Source of the DNA: Pleionea sp. CnH1-48
GTDB taxonomy: Bacteria > Pseudomonadota > Gammaproteobacteria > Enterobacterales > Kangiellaceae
Direction of reading: 5' to 3'
Length of the DNA stretch: 64,000 bases
Assembly: GCF_024124665.1 (NCBI RefSeq)
Contig: NZ_JAMXSB010000008.1
Span: 124,001-188,000 of the forward strand
Shown here: positions 20,462 to 30,500 of the stretch, in pieces
Layout of the letters: every line of letters begins with the position of its first letter
How positions within the stretch are numbered: the stretch's first letter is position 1
Made by a program: the position numbers and the translations under genes
Notes under the pieces: model-generated
Seen by the model: only the letters and a program-made list of their open reading frames with translations
Databases searched by the model: none
What the model was told of the DNA's origin: nothing

Positions 20462-21112
20462 TCAAAGATATTCAATAACAAAAGCGGCTTCGTATAACTC
20501 AGTCACCCCTATCGCCTGAAAGCGAGGCTCTTGCTCCAATATAGAAGTATAGTGTATCCGCTCTAGTTTATGCGCGTCGGCAAACAAAGATTCAACCAGC
20601 GAACAGGAGACAGAAAAAGGTGGCCCAGACATTTCTTTTTGCGGGTATTCAAAGGTTACCAGCAACATAGAAAAAGGTCGTGGCATAATGCTCAACAAAT
20701 GTTGAACATAAGCATTGCGCAAGTCTTCAGGAAGAGCAACCAAAGCAGCACGATCATATACTTGATGAACACCAGCTAACTCGTTTCCTGTTAGCTTAAA
20801 AAAATCCCCTTGATACAGTCGATAATGCTCGTTTTGTAAAAGCAGGCCTTGCTCACAGACTTCCCGTTGAAACAGCAATGACTGTTCTTGCTCAAACGCA
20901 TCAAGAGCTAACTCACTGAGCTCAACTCCAACAACAGGACATTGCTGCTCCACCAAATAAGGCATGTCTAAAGTTTTACCACACAAAGGTACAAACACAG
21001 GAGCGGGTTTAAAAACTTGCTGAGCGTATTGTTTTAGAATCGGGTTCACCTCATTAAGATGAAACCCTATCTGCTGATTATCCCATCGCTGTAGCCAGAA
21101 ATCGCTTTCCAT
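20462..21112 (-). CDS. tpm: Thiopurine S-methyltransferase
   Basis: 216-residue class-I SAM-dependent methyltransferase. Bacterial homologues methylate thiopurines and also selenium and tellurium oxyanions. Typical segments are FWLQRWDNQQIGFHLNEVNP at the N-terminus, VFVPLCGKTLDMPYL (SAM-binding turn), VVGVELSELAL and YDRAALVALPEDLR. The ATG at 21112 gives the usual length and N-terminus; 24 more in-frame codons upstream overlap sohB and are not expected. It begins 10 bp after the sohB stop, so the two are likely cotranscribed. The ribosome-binding site is weak (AAAGAG). Confidence 0.95.
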   Translation of the reverse strand: MESDFWLQRWDNQQIGFHLNEVNPILKQYAQQVFKPAPVFVPLCGKTLDMPYLVEQQCPVVGVELSELALDAFEQEQSLLFQREVCEQGLLLQNEHYRLYQGDFFKLTGNELAGVHQVYDRAALVALPEDLRNAYVQHLLSIMPRPFSMLLVTFEYPQKEMSGPPFSVSCSLVESLFADAHKLERIHYTSILEQEPRFQAIGVTELYEAAFVIEYL

Positions 21113-21122
21113 ACTTAACTCT

Positions 21123-22181
21123 TTATTTAAACAATCGCTGTAACGTGTCTTTCTGTAGCAAGCTGGTAATTGCCGATTCAACACCTGCTTTTATAGAAAA
21201 CGCCAATCGCTCAGAAATGGATTTCTTGATTTCAAATTCTACTTCGAAGGCGTCAAAGTTTGCAGACCACTCAACCAGAAAATCATCACTGGTTTTAATT
21301 TCGTCAATTAAATCTAAGTCAATTGCCTGAGAACCGTACCAGTGTTCACCAGTTGCCACTTTCTCAACATCCAATTGAGAGCGATTATCAATAATAAATT
21401 GTTTAAAGAGCTTGTGAGTATCTTCCAGCTCTTCTAAAAACTTGCTGCGTGCTTTGTCGGTGTTTTCACCAAACATGGTGAGTGTTCTTTTATACTCACC
21501 CGCAGTATGCATTTCAAAATCCACATTATGTTCTTTTAGCAAACGGTGAAAGTTTGGCACCTGTGCCAGAACACCGATAGAACCAATAATAGCGAAGGGA
21601 GCGGCCATGATATGATCGCCAACACAAGCCATCATGTAACCGCCACTGGCAGCCACTTCGTCAACAGCAATGTTGAGTTTAATGCCTTTATTCTTAATAC
21701 GCTGTAATTGTGACGAAGCCAGTCCGTAGGTATGAACCATACCGCCAGGACTCTCTAAACGTAGTAGCACTTCGTCTTGAGGCTCAGCAATACTTAAAAC
21801 AGCGGTTATTTCTTCACGTAGGTTATCAACCGCCGATGCTTGTGTATCGCCTTCAAAGTTCAATACAAATAATCGCTTGTCGGGAGCTTCTTCTGCTTCT
21901 TTTGACTTATCTTTCTTTTTATCTTTTTTGAGTTTTTCTTTCTCTTCTTGCTTTTGAGCCTTGATGTACGCCTTGTATTCGTCTTTTGACAAAAGCTCCT
22001 GACGCAAATGATCAGCGGTTTCTTTTAAACCTTCAGACAAATGAGTCACTTTTATTTGTCCATCCGTTACTGGCTTTCCTTTTTGACCAGCGCTGGCAAT
22101 TGCACCAATAATGACCACCACGGCAACAACAATGGTGATAGCCTTAGCTAAAAACAAACCGTAATCACTCAAAAATTCCAA
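21123..22181 (-). CDS. sohB: Membrane-anchored S49 serine protease SohB
   Basis: 352-residue signal-peptide-peptidase-like protease. An N-terminal helix (about residues 12-30) anchors it with the body outside the membrane. A lysine/glutamate-rich charged linker (about 70-100) precedes the S49 domain. The catalytic serine lies in VAASGGYMMAC (about 180) and the probable catalytic lysine in AGEYKRTLTMFG (about 230). The start codon is TTG with GGAG 7 nt upstream. The N-terminus (MEFLSDYGLFLAK) matches the family form, which supports this unusual start. tpm follows after 10 bp. Confidence 0.93.
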   Translation of the reverse strand: MEFLSDYGLFLAKAITIVVAVVVIIGAIASAGQKGKPVTDGQIKVTHLSEGLKETADHLRQELLSKDEYKAYIKAQKQEEKEKLKKDKKKDKSKEAEEAPDKRLFVLNFEGDTQASAVDNLREEITAVLSIAEPQDEVLLRLESPGGMVHTYGLASSQLQRIKNKGIKLNIAVDEVAASGGYMMACVGDHIMAAPFAIIGSIGVLAQVPNFHRLLKEHNVDFEMHTAGEYKRTLTMFGENTDKARSKFLEELEDTHKLFKQFIIDNRSQLDVEKVATGEHWYGSQAIDLDLIDEIKTSDDFLVEWSANFDAFEVEFEIKKSISERLAFSIKAGVESAITSLLQKDTLQRLFK

Positions 22182-22249
22182 GATTCTACTCCAGACTTAA
22201 TTCAGATAACCCATGGGGAAAACTGTTAAAGTTTTCTACCCTTAAAACA

Positions 22250-22281
22250 AAAATGCCCTCGCTATAGAGCGAGGGCATTTT
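22250..22281 (-). terminator. Terminator of the lipase gene
   Basis: Perfect 14-bp stem AAAATGCCCTCGCT / AGCGAGGGCATTTT with a 4-nt loop, just past the lipase stop codon. Confidence 0.92.
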
Positions 22282-22299
22282 AACTATCCAACAGGGGGC

Positions 22300-24453
22300 C
22301 TAGTCAAGCAATGACGGGTCATTGACAACGACAGCGGTACCACCTGATGCGATAAACGAAGCAATGTGAGCTTGCATCTCTGTGGTCACATTTAAGAAAC
22401 CAACAGGGTCAGTATCGCTCGCAGGACTCAATACTGTTGAGTGAGAGCCGCTGTTAAAGCGAGACAACAAGCGACCACCAGCAACAGGGCCAGGATTTTC
22501 AGCGGCTACAGGCTGTAGGCCTAGGTAAGCAGCTAATGGATCAGTACCTGATAAAGGTGCTGTAGCAACATTGTTAGGAACAACCGCATCATTCAGAGTG
22601 CGCAACATCAACGTAGGGATGTTATTCGCCAACGCGACTGTTGTTGTATTGATAGGGTCGCCCGAATCAATAACAGTCTGAGCAGCAAACATGAACTGGT
22701 CATACTCTGGAGAACCCGCTTCGATACCCGCAGCAGCCAATCCAGCGCGAATACGAGGACCAAAAGAGTCGGATGCATCTAACAGACGAGCAATACCGCC
22801 ACCAGGATTCGCCAAGATAGCAATCTTAACCATGTCAGACTGACCAACGAAGCTCGAACCAACGATGCCACCTAAAGAGTGTCCCATAAAGAAGATGTTG
22901 TTAGCATCAAAGTCAGGACCACCACCGTCAACGTCCATACCAGGAACGGCTTTTTCCAGAGAGAGCAGGTCAAATATTGCCTGACGTAAGTTATCACGAG
23001 ACACTAACAAATTTTGTAGGTTGATAGTATGAGCGCCTGAAGCATCAGGAATGCCATCTGGGCCAGGAGCACCCGTCGTGTTCGACAAATAGTCAACACC
23101 GAAAGTACGCTCTCTTAAACCACCAGGCGTGTAGCCTTCGAAAAACTGAATCGCACCACCGGATGCATCATCAAGAGCCTGGTGTATAAGATTATCTTCA
23201 GTAATACCATGCAGTGGCATATCCATAGAAACTACAGCCACGCAAATGCTTGCCATGGTGTCAGCAATACCTAACATTGCAGTACGGTTAGAAGTAATAC
23301 CGTGCTGGAACAACATTACAGGATAACCGGCTGCAGGCTTAGGACAGTTAGCAGCTTTAGGCATAGAAACCAGTAGAGGATGAGTTTCTTGACCTGTTAC
23401 TGCTGGTAAAGAATTCACATAAGTCAGGTTTTGGCCGAATGGATTAGGGATAGTGCCGCCGCTACCGTCTGGAATCTCACTAACCGCACGCCAGAAGTGA
23501 TTCAATGGCGCAGTAGGATTTTCTGCCGTAGGGCCAGACAACATGTAGTTAGTGGTGATTTGACCTTCATAAAGATCAGCCAGACCACGACCCATAGTTG
23601 ATGAAGTATCAATCGTCAGGCTGCTGAAGCTTGTTGCAGGGATAGCACCTTGGTCGATGTACATGCCTTTTGCAGACTCAGTGACTGTATTAATGGATTG
23701 AGTCGTAAACTGGAAAGTTAAAACAATCGACTCTTTAGCCACTGGATTCGTTAATGCACTGTCAGAAACCAGATCTTCCATACGGTTAACCAAAGCCTGA
23801 ACAGGAGCCAGTGCCGCCAAAGAACCCGCAGCACTTAAATCAGCGTCGCTGGCAGCGATTTGATACTGACCATCAGCAATGATAGGACGACCAGCAGAAT
23901 CCTGAATACCATTAGTCGCTACCACGATGTAAGTGGCGCGCTCTGCCAGAGGCTTGGTAGGGATAACACCAACTGACATGCCATTAGGTACGGCAACAAA
24001 GTCTACCAGAGGCTCTAACTCTCGAATCACAGAGATAGGAGCAAAGGTCGGTGGCACCTGAGTGTTCAAATCAAAGGTTGTATCAGCCAAGACTTCAAAA
24101 ATACGAACCGTAGAACCAGGAATAACAGTACTTGCATTCAAGCTAATGCTGGAATCAGGATTACGTAAAGAAAAGGCAAAAGCTGCAGTTGTAGACCAAC
24201 CGTCCAAAGAACTGATAGCTAATAACGGATTGCTGTAATCAGTTGGATCAGTGATACCAGGAACGTTCAAAGTAAAGTCGGTGGTTCCACCAAAAATGAG
24301 GTCATTTGGTAAGGGTAAATCACCAGTGGATGGCGTAAAAACGGCAATCGTATTCGACGCGGGTATGACAGGCTCTTTTGGGCCTTCGCTATCACTACAC
24401 CCGGTTAGAAGAAAACTACCCAGGGTAAACAGTCCCAAAGTTAACTTATTCAT
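22300..24453 (-). CDS. VolA/Pla-1-like extracellular lipase lipoprotein
   Basis: 717-residue lipoprotein of the bacterial virulence-factor lipase family (VolA of Vibrio, Pla-1/cef of Aeromonas). The signal peptide MNKLTLGLFTLGSFLLTGC has a lipobox with Cys19. The N-terminal domain opens with DLPLPNDLIF and has Ig-like repeats typical of the family. An alpha/beta-hydrolase core follows, with PVMLFQHGITSNR and the nucleophile elbow FMGHSLGGIVGSS at about residue 524. The putative acid residue is in LRTLNDAVVPNNVA and the His in GSHSTVLSPAS near the end. ATG 24453 has GGAG about 7 nt upstream and starts directly at the signal peptide. It is probably an outer-membrane, surface-exposed lysophospholipase releasing fatty acids; that location is by family. 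Confidence 0.9.
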   Translation of the reverse strand: MNKLTLGLFTLGSFLLTGCSDSEGPKEPVIPASNTIAVFTPSTGDLPLPNDLIFGGTTDFTLNVPGITDPTDYSNPLLAISSLDGWSTTAAFAFSLRNPDSSISLNASTVIPGSTVRIFEVLADTTFDLNTQVPPTFAPISVIRELEPLVDFVAVPNGMSVGVIPTKPLAERATYIVVATNGIQDSAGRPIIADGQYQIAASDADLSAAGSLAALAPVQALVNRMEDLVSDSALTNPVAKESIVLTFQFTTQSINTVTESAKGMYIDQGAIPATSFSSLTIDTSSTMGRGLADLYEGQITTNYMLSGPTAENPTAPLNHFWRAVSEIPDGSGGTIPNPFGQNLTYVNSLPAVTGQETHPLLVSMPKAANCPKPAAGYPVMLFQHGITSNRTAMLGIADTMASICVAVVSMDMPLHGITEDNLIHQALDDASGGAIQFFEGYTPGGLRERTFGVDYLSNTTGAPGPDGIPDASGAHTINLQNLLVSRDNLRQAIFDLLSLEKAVPGMDVDGGGPDFDANNIFFMGHSLGGIVGSSFVGQSDMVKIAILANPGGGIARLLDASDSFGPRIRAGLAAAGIEAGSPEYDQFMFAAQTVIDSGDPINTTTVALANNIPTLMLRTLNDAVVPNNVATAPLSGTDPLAAYLGLQPVAAENPGPVAGGRLLSRFNSGSHSTVLSPASDTDPVGFLNVTTEMQAHIASFIASGGTAVVVNDPSLLD

Positions 24454-24961
24454 TAAACTCTCCCAGTCTTGCATAACAGGCCTTGTGATGAGCAATATTT
24501 CGACAAATTAATATCCGGAAAAAGCCAATCCAAGTGCCCCATTATTTTTATTTTTTAACTGTCTATATTCAAATCCAACCCAAATGCTACTCACTGTTGA
24601 ATATCAACGCAAGTGGGCAGACCAGTTTATTGTGCATCATCAGCAACTTATTGAAATCCATGCACTTTATTAAGCGCTAATTAAAGGCGATTTTATTGCC
24701 CCGCAACATAGAAAGGATAAGCCATTGTTTTTCATCCGTTCTTTTCCATTCATCTCAATATTATATTTATTTATATCATTTTAATACTTAGCGACTATTT
24801 ATTAACTATGCTTAAACATAAGGATTTTGAATTTATTTTACCGTTTTTTCAGACTTATAGCCCTTCTCCGAGGGCGATTAATTGATTGAATTGAGCAACG
24901 ATTATGCTTTGTGGAAAGAGCGTGAAATTGCGTCACGAGTTAACCTGGCGAGAGGTGCGAA
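24454..24961. promoter_or_regulatory. Divergent lipase-prkA control region
   Basis: 508 bp with no gene of convincing size. The lipase promoter should lie on the minus strand near its left end and the prkA promoter to the right. The one recognisable element is a sigma-54-like box at 24685-24700. A 23-codon ORF (24904-24975) overlaps the prkA start out of frame and has no strong ribosome-binding site. A short hairpin CCCT-N6-AGGG lies near 24860. Confidence 0.4.
24685..24700 (+). promoter_or_regulatory. Candidate sigma-54 promoter for prkA-yeaH-spoVR
   Basis: The sequence AGGCGATTTTATTGCC has the GG-N10-GC spacing of -24/-12 promoters. It matches GGC and TTGC of the consensus TGGCAC-N5-TTGC, but not the ACA part. 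It would give a leader of about 250 nt before prkA. In E. coli the orthologous yeaGH operon is known to be NtrC/sigma-54 dependent, which raises the prior. Confidence 0.35.
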
Positions 24962-26884
24962 ATGAGCATATTTAATAAGTATCAGGAGCGTTACGAAAAA
25001 CGGCAGGAAGAAGAAATAACACTGCAGGAATACCTTGATTTATGTAAAAAAGATCCCCTTGTTTATGCCACCGCAGCAGAACGAATGTTAGCCGCCATTG
25101 GCGAACCCGAATTGGTCGATACATCGCAAGAGCCCAGACTGAGTCGATTATTTTCGAATAAAGTCATAGCCCGCTACCCCGCTTTCTCTGAGTTCTTTGG
25201 AATGGAAGATTCTATTGAACAAATTGTGTCTTACTTTAAGCATGCCGCGCAGGGGCTAGAAGAGAAAAAACAAATTCTTTATTTGTTAGGTCCGGTGGGT
25301 GGCGGTAAATCCTCCCTGGCAGAAAAGCTTAAAAAGCTGATGGAGAAGTACCCAATTTACGCCATCAAAGACTCCCCCGTTTTTGAGTCTCCCTTAGGCT
25401 TATTTGATCCTGGCGAAGACGGCGAAATTCTAGAAAAAGAGTATGGCATTCCTCGGCGCCACCTCAACAAAATCATGTCACCTTGGGCCGTGAAGCGCTT
25501 ACATGAATACGGTGGTGATATATCTCAGTTTAAAGTCGTTAAATTACAAGCCTCAATCCTGGATCAAGTTGCCGTGGCCAAAACGGAACCTGGTGACGAA
25601 AACAATCAAGATATCTCTTCCCTGGTCGGGAAGGTCGATATCCGTATGCTAGAAAAGTATTCTCAAAACGACGCCGATGCCTACAGTTACTCAGGAGCAT
25701 TGTGTCGCGCGAATCAGGGTCTGATGGAATTTGTCGAAATGTTTAAAGCGCCCATTAAAGTGCTTCATCCATTATTAACGGCAACGCAAGAAGGTAACTA
25801 CAACGGCACTGAAGGCTTATCAGCCCTTCCCTTTGAAGGCACGATACTGGCTCACTCCAATGAGTCCGAATGGCAAACCTTCCGTAATAACAAAAACAAT
25901 GAGGCCTTTTTAGATCGAGTCTATATCGTCAAAGTGCCTTATTGCTTGCGTCTGTCAGAAGAAGTAAAAATTTATCAAAAGTTACTGGCCAACAGCTCTC
26001 TATCCGATGCCCCCTGTGCGCCCAGTACCTTAAAAATGCTGGCTCAGCTGAGTGTTCTGTCTCGTTTAAAAGCACCAGAGAACTCCAGCATCTATTCCAA
26101 AATGAAAGTGTATGACGGTGAAAGCTTAAAAGACACCGATCCTAAGGCCAAATCCTATCAGGAATATCGTGATTATGCGGGCGTTGATGAAGGTATGGAT
26201 GGTCTTTCTACTCGCTTCTCCTTCAAAATACTATCGCGCGTTTTCAACTTTGATCAGGCAGAAGTGGCAGCAAATCCTGTTCACCTGCTGTATGTATTAG
26301 AGCAACAGATTGAGCGCGAACAATTCCCTCAAGATATTCACGAACGTTATCTGGAACATATTAAAGGTTACCTTGTTCCTAATTACATCGAGTTTATCGG
26401 CAAAGAAATTCAAACCGCGTATCTCGAATCCTACTCAGAATATGGTCAGAATATTTTTGACCGATACGTGACTTACGCCGACTTCTGGATTCAGGATCAA
26501 GAATATCGAGATCCAGAAACAGGCGAAAACTTTGACCGTTCAGCGCTCAATGAAGAACTGGAAAAAATAGAAAAGCCTGCGGGTATCTCTAACCCTAAAG
26601 ATTTTCGTAATGAAGTGGTTAACTTTGTTTTACGAGCAAAAGCTCATAACAATGGCAATAACCCTAAGTGGACCAGTTACCAAAAACTCCGTAGTGTCAT
26701 CGAAAAGAAAATGTTCTCCAATACCGAAGACCTGTTACCTGTTATTTCCTTCAGTGCCAAAGGCTCAGAAGAAGAACAGAAAAAGCATCAGGACTTCGTT
26801 TCTAGAATGGTTGAAAAAGGGTATACGGAAAAACAAGTACGCTTGTTATGTGAGTGGTATCTCCGCGTTAGAAAGTCATCGTAA
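24962..26884 (+). CDS. prkA: PrkA family serine protein kinase (YeaG)
   Basis: 640-residue AAA+ type PrkA protein, cytoplasmic. It has been linked to nutrient starvation and sustained stress responses. Walker A is GPVGGGKSSLAEKL at about residue 110. A Walker B-like region and the motif LIAHSNESEW-type segment (here ILAHSNESEWQTF, about 299) follow. The C-terminal third holds the kinase-like part (RFSFKILSRVFNFD, about 418). The usual length is 640-644. The ribosome-binding site is AGAGG about 6 nt before ATG. It is the first gene of the conserved prkA-yeaH-spoVR operon; yeaH begins 24 bp downstream. Confidence 0.97.
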   Translation: MSIFNKYQERYEKRQEEEITLQEYLDLCKKDPLVYATAAERMLAAIGEPELVDTSQEPRLSRLFSNKVIARYPAFSEFFGMEDSIEQIVSYFKHAAQGLEEKKQILYLLGPVGGGKSSLAEKLKKLMEKYPIYAIKDSPVFESPLGLFDPGEDGEILEKEYGIPRRHLNKIMSPWAVKRLHEYGGDISQFKVVKLQASILDQVAVAKTEPGDENNQDISSLVGKVDIRMLEKYSQNDADAYSYSGALCRANQGLMEFVEMFKAPIKVLHPLLTATQEGNYNGTEGLSALPFEGTILAHSNESEWQTFRNNKNNEAFLDRVYIVKVPYCLRLSEEVKIYQKLLANSSLSDAPCAPSTLKMLAQLSVLSRLKAPENSSIYSKMKVYDGESLKDTDPKAKSYQEYRDYAGVDEGMDGLSTRFSFKILSRVFNFDQAEVAANPVHLLYVLEQQIEREQFPQDIHERYLEHIKGYLVPNYIEFIGKEIQTAYLESYSEYGQNIFDRYVTYADFWIQDQEYRDPETGENFDRSALNEELEKIEKPAGISNPKDFRNEVVNFVLRAKAHNNGNNPKWTSYQKLRSVIEKKMFSNTEDLLPVISFSAKGSEEEQKKHQDFVSRMVEKGYTEKQVRLLCEWYLRVRKSS

Positions 26885-26908
26885 ATTGACATCCTAGGAG
26901 CATCCCTT

Positions 26909-28174
26909 ATGGCGCAACTTATTGATAGAAGACAAAACGCCAAGAATAAAAGCACTGTCAATCGACAGCGCTTTATTCGGCGTTACAAAAAACAAATTAA
27001 AAAGGCCATTGCCGATCAAATTGGAAAGCGCAGCGTTACTGACATAGAAAAAGGTGAAAACATCTCTATTCCATCAAAGGATATTGGAGAACCAACGTTT
27101 GGCCATACATCTGGAGGTAAGAAAGAACGCATTTACCCTGGCAATAAAGAATTTACCAAAGGTGATCGTATAAAACGACCGCCACCGGGCGGCGGTCAAG
27201 GCGGTGGCGGTAAGGCCAGTGATCAGGGTGAAGGCGAAGACGACTTTATGTTTGAGATTTCCAAAGATGAATACCTCGACATATTGTTTGATGATCTTGA
27301 GCTGCCTAATTTACAAAAGAACCAGCTCAAAAAAATGACCAAAACCAAAACAGTGAGAGCAGGCTTTACCACCAATGGTGTACCAGCCAACATTAATATT
27401 GTGCGCTCACTCAGGGCTGCACTGTCTCGTCGAATTGCATTAAGTGCAGACTCACGTCGTGAACGTAGCGAATTAAAAGAAGAATTGGAACGGCTCGAAG
27501 CCGACGGAAGCGCAACACCCGAAGAAATTACTAAGTTAAAGATAAGAATCGAAGAACTCGATGAAAGAATACAGAGAGTTCCTTTTATCGATACCTTTGA
27601 TTTAAGGTTCAATAACTTTACTCAACGTCCCGATCCAACTTCTCAGGCCGTGATGTTTTGCATCATGGATGTCTCAGGCTCAATGGATCAGGCCACCAAA
27701 GATATGGCAAAGCGTTTCTTCATCCTGCTTTATCTTTTCTTATCCAAATCTTATAAAGACGTCGAAGTTGTTTTCATTCGTCACCATACCCAGGCCAAAG
27801 AAGTGGATGAGCAAGAGTTTTTCTATTCGCAAGAAACCGGCGGCACGATTGTTTCTAGCGCACTGAAGCTTACCAAAGAAATTATCGCCGAGCGCTACCC
27901 ATCGAACGAATGGAATATCTACGCAGCACAGGCATCGGATGGTGATAACTGGAATGATGATTCACCGCTTTGCTACAAACTGCTTGATCGAGATATTTTG
28001 CCACTTATTCGCTACTTTGCTTACGTTGAAATCACTCAACGAGATCATCAAAGCTTATGGGAACAGTACTTGAAGATTGCCGAAACTCACGAGAACTTTG
28101 CCCTGCAGCATATTAAGTCGCAAAGTGATATTTATCCCGTCTTTAGAGAGTTTTTCAGGAAACAAGCCGCATGA
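26909..28174 (+). CDS. yeaH: UPF0229 protein YeaH with von Willebrand factor A domain
   Basis: 421-residue cytoplasmic protein that always accompanies PrkA. The N-terminal half is basic and charged ([21 protein letters not shown]) and has a glycine-rich linker near residues 90-105 ([18 protein letters not shown]). The C-terminal VWA domain begins around residue 245 and has the MIDAS motif DVSGSMD at about 254-260. AGGAG lies 8 nt upstream of the start. It overlaps spoVR by 4 bp. It is believed to work with PrkA and SpoVR in stationary-phase stress; the biochemical role is unknown. Confidence 0.96.
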   Translation: MAQLIDRRQNAKNKSTVNRQRFIRRYKKQIKKAIADQIGKRSVTDIEKGENISIPSKDIGEPTFGHTSGGKKERIYPGNKEFTKGDRIKRPPPGGGQGGGGKASDQGEGEDDFMFEISKDEYLDILFDDLELPNLQKNQLKKMTKTKTVRAGFTTNGVPANINIVRSLRAALSRRIALSADSRRERSELKEELERLEADGSATPEEITKLKIRIEELDERIQRVPFIDTFDLRFNNFTQRPDPTSQAVMFCIMDVSGSMDQATKDMAKRFFILLYLFLSKSYKDVEVVFIRHHTQAKEVDEQEFFYSQETGGTIVSSALKLTKEIIAERYPSNEWNIYAAQASDGDNWNDDSPLCYKLLDRDILPLIRYFAYVEITQRDHQSLWEQYLKIAETHENFALQHIKSQSDIYPVFREFFRKQAA

Positions 28175-29706
28175 GCAAACGAGAACCTATCTCAACCTCT
28201 TCTGAGTGGACATTCGAACTGATCGAAACCTATCAGGCAGAAATAGAAAAGATTGCTTTTGATGACTTCAAACTTGATACCTATCCTAACCAAATAGAAG
28301 TCATCACTGCAGAACAGATGCTTGATGCCTATGCCAGCGTTGGAATGCCTATCGGCTACCATCACTGGTCTTTTGGTAAGCACTTTATTCAAAATGAACA
28401 ACAATATCGGCGCGGCTATATGGGGCTCGCCTACGAAATAGTGATTAATTCAAATCCCTGCATCGCGTATCTGATGGAAGAAAACACCATGATGATGCAG
28501 GCGCTGGTGATTGCTCATGCCAGTTATGGTCATAACTCGTTTTTTAAAGGTAACTACCTTTTTAAAACCTGGACAGACGCCGAAGCCATCATTGACTATC
28601 TGGTATTTGCCAAAAACTATGTCAGCCAATGTGAAGAACAATATGGCATCGACAACGTCGAAGACATTCTCGATTCTTGCCATGCCTTAATGAACTATGG
28701 CGTTGATCGTTATAAACGCCCTTATCCTTTATCAATGCGCGAAGAAAAACGTCGCCAAAAGGAAAGGGAACACTTTTTACAATCTCAAGTTAATGAACTG
28801 TGGCGAACAACGATCCCCAAACGAGAAGAGTTAGAAAAACAAGTGGAGGCACGTTTTCCTGCTGAGCCACACGAAAATATTTTGTACTTTATTGAAAAGC
28901 ACGCACCACTGCTCGAGCCCTGGCAACGAGAAATCGTGCGCATTGTTCGTAAGTTAGGACAATATTTTTATCCACAACGCCAAACCCAGGTAATGAATGA
29001 AGGATGGGCAACCTTCTGGCATTACAACATTTTGAATCGTCTGTACGATAAAGGCAAAGTCACCGATGGCTTTATTCTGGAGTTTTTGCAAAGCCATACC
29101 AATGTCGTCTATCAACCAGATTTTGACAGTAAGTATTTTTCGGGTATCAACCCTTATGCTTTGGGTTATGCCATGATGACCGACATTCGTCGCATTTGTG
29201 AAAACCCAACCGATGAAGATAAACGTTGGTTCCCAGAAATAGCCGGTTCAAACTGGCTGGAAACTTTAGATTTCGCTATGCGCAACTTTAAAGACGAAAG
29301 CTTCGTAGCCCAGTTTTTGTCGCCTCGAGTGATTAGAGAATTCAAACTGTTTTCTATTTTGGATGATGATACTCAAAAAGAATTAGAAGTAACCGCCATT
29401 CATGATGACGCAGGATATCGAGCAATACGGCAGGCGCTTTCTAATCAATATAATCTCAGTATGAATGAGCCGAATATTCAGGTGTACAATGTCGACATAC
29501 GCGGTGATCGCTCTTTAACACTGCGCCATGTTCCTCATAACAATGTTCCCTTGGCAGACAGCAAAGCCGAAGTCTTAAAACATCTACACCGCTTATGGCA
29601 CTTTGATGTAAAGCTGGAATCATTTGATAGGGATGGAGAGGTAGTTTTGTTGGATGCAGTGCCACCCGAAGTGATGGAAATGGAACAGAACAAAAAAGCG
29701 AGTTAA
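28171..29706 (+). CDS. SpoVR family protein (YcgB)
   Basis: 511-residue SpoVR/YcgB protein, the third member of the PrkA operon. Typical segments are [45 protein letters not shown] (a histidine-containing core), [11 protein letters not shown] and [14 protein letters not shown]. The repeated His/Glu residues in HHW, HASYGH and NEGWATF look like potential metal ligands, which is inference. It starts with ATG inside the end of yeaH (ATGA overlap), so translation is coupled. A terminator follows directly. Confidence 0.96.
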   Translation: MSKREPISTSSEWTFELIETYQAEIEKIAFDDFKLDTYPNQIEVITAEQMLDAYASVGMPIGYHHWSFGKHFIQNEQQYRRGYMGLAYEIVINSNPCIAYLMEENTMMMQALVIAHASYGHNSFFKGNYLFKTWTDAEAIIDYLVFAKNYVSQCEEQYGIDNVEDILDSCHALMNYGVDRYKRPYPLSMREEKRRQKEREHFLQSQVNELWRTTIPKREELEKQVEARFPAEPHENILYFIEKHAPLLEPWQREIVRIVRKLGQYFYPQRQTQVMNEGWATFWHYNILNRLYDKGKVTDGFILEFLQSHTNVVYQPDFDSKYFSGINPYALGYAMMTDIRRICENPTDEDKRWFPEIAGSNWLETLDFAMRNFKDESFVAQFLSPRVIREFKLFSILDDDTQKELEVTAIHDDAGYRAIRQALSNQYNLSMNEPNIQVYNVDIRGDRSLTLRHVPHNNVPLADSKAEVLKHLHRLWHFDVKLESFDRDGEVVLLDAVPPEVMEMEQNKKAS

Positions 29707-29708
29707 AA

Positions 29709-29732
29709 AAAACGCGGCTTCTGCCGCGTTTT
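29709..29732. terminator. Bidirectional terminator between spoVR and fadR
   Basis: Stem AAAACGCGGC / GCCGCGTTTT with a TTCT loop, lying between the two convergent stop codons. Confidence 0.93.
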
Positions 29733-29734
29733 GA

Positions 29735-30460
29735 TTATTCTTCGTCCAAGTCGCTTAAGGCCGTCAGCTTAGAACGCATCTCTTGCCAAACCGCCCCACT
29801 CTCACGACCATAGTGCCAAAGCTTGTCGATCAAACGTTCAATATCTTTGCTCTCTACAATCTCAACTAACTCAGCGTAAAAACCACGAGCCAGTTCACGG
29901 GCTGAGCTACTGCTAAAGTAATACAAACCAATGCGATGATAAATAGGCTTAAAACCATTCAGCATCAAAGTATACACAGGGTTGCCAGCAATCAGTGTCG
30001 AGCCATGATTAAAACGCCAGTCATAGTTAATGTAACCTTCGGCGGTGTCTTCAACATCTTTTATCTCATGCAGCAAGTCAACAACTTGTGTTGGGCTGCT
30101 TTTTACAGCGAGTCGAAGATAAATAGCGCTCATGTTAGTGCGAGCGTCTAAAAGTTGATCAGCTAAGGTTAAAGAACCACCATCATCCAAACGTGAGATG
30201 GTATCAAGAATATTCAGCCCAGACGTATCCCAGATATTATTAACACGGGTTGGCTTACCATGCTGAATCGTCAACCAACCATCACGAGCAAGGCGCTGCA
30301 ATACTTCGCGCAAGGTTGTTCGAGTCACACCAATCAAATCAGATAACTCGCGCTCTGCCGGAAGAATGCTACCAGGAACAAACTTGCCGCGCCAAATGGA
30401 CTCGACAATATATTGTTCTGCAAAGGCAGCTGGGCTTTTCGCCTTAATGGGCGATGTCAT
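29735..30460 (-). CDS. fadR: Fatty-acid metabolism regulator FadR (GntR family)
   Basis: 241-residue GntR-type regulator. It represses beta-oxidation genes and activates unsaturated fatty-acid synthesis genes until bound by acyl-CoA. The winged helix (about residues 10-75) has the diagnostic LPAERELSDLIGVTRTTLREVLQRLARDGWL and HGKPTRVNN. The C-terminal acyl-CoA domain contains DWRFNHGSTLIAGNPVY. The start MTSPIKAKSPAAFAEQYI at 30460 aligns with the E. coli N-terminus. In-frame ATG 30493 and a longer form from 30547 exist, and none has a clear ribosome-binding site. The fadR-nhaB divergent pair is conserved in gammaproteobacteria. Confidence 0.95.
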   Translation of the reverse strand: MTSPIKAKSPAAFAEQYIVESIWRGKFVPGSILPAERELSDLIGVTRTTLREVLQRLARDGWLTIQHGKPTRVNNIWDTSGLNILDTISRLDDGGSLTLADQLLDARTNMSAIYLRLAVKSSPTQVVDLLHEIKDVEDTAEGYINYDWRFNHGSTLIAGNPVYTLMLNGFKPIYHRIGLYYFSSSSARELARGFYAELVEIVESKDIERLIDKLWHYGRESGAVWQEMRSKLTALSDLDEE

Positions 30461-30500
30461 GTGATAAGTTACTTTGTTTTGGTGATCGGTCATTAGTTCT

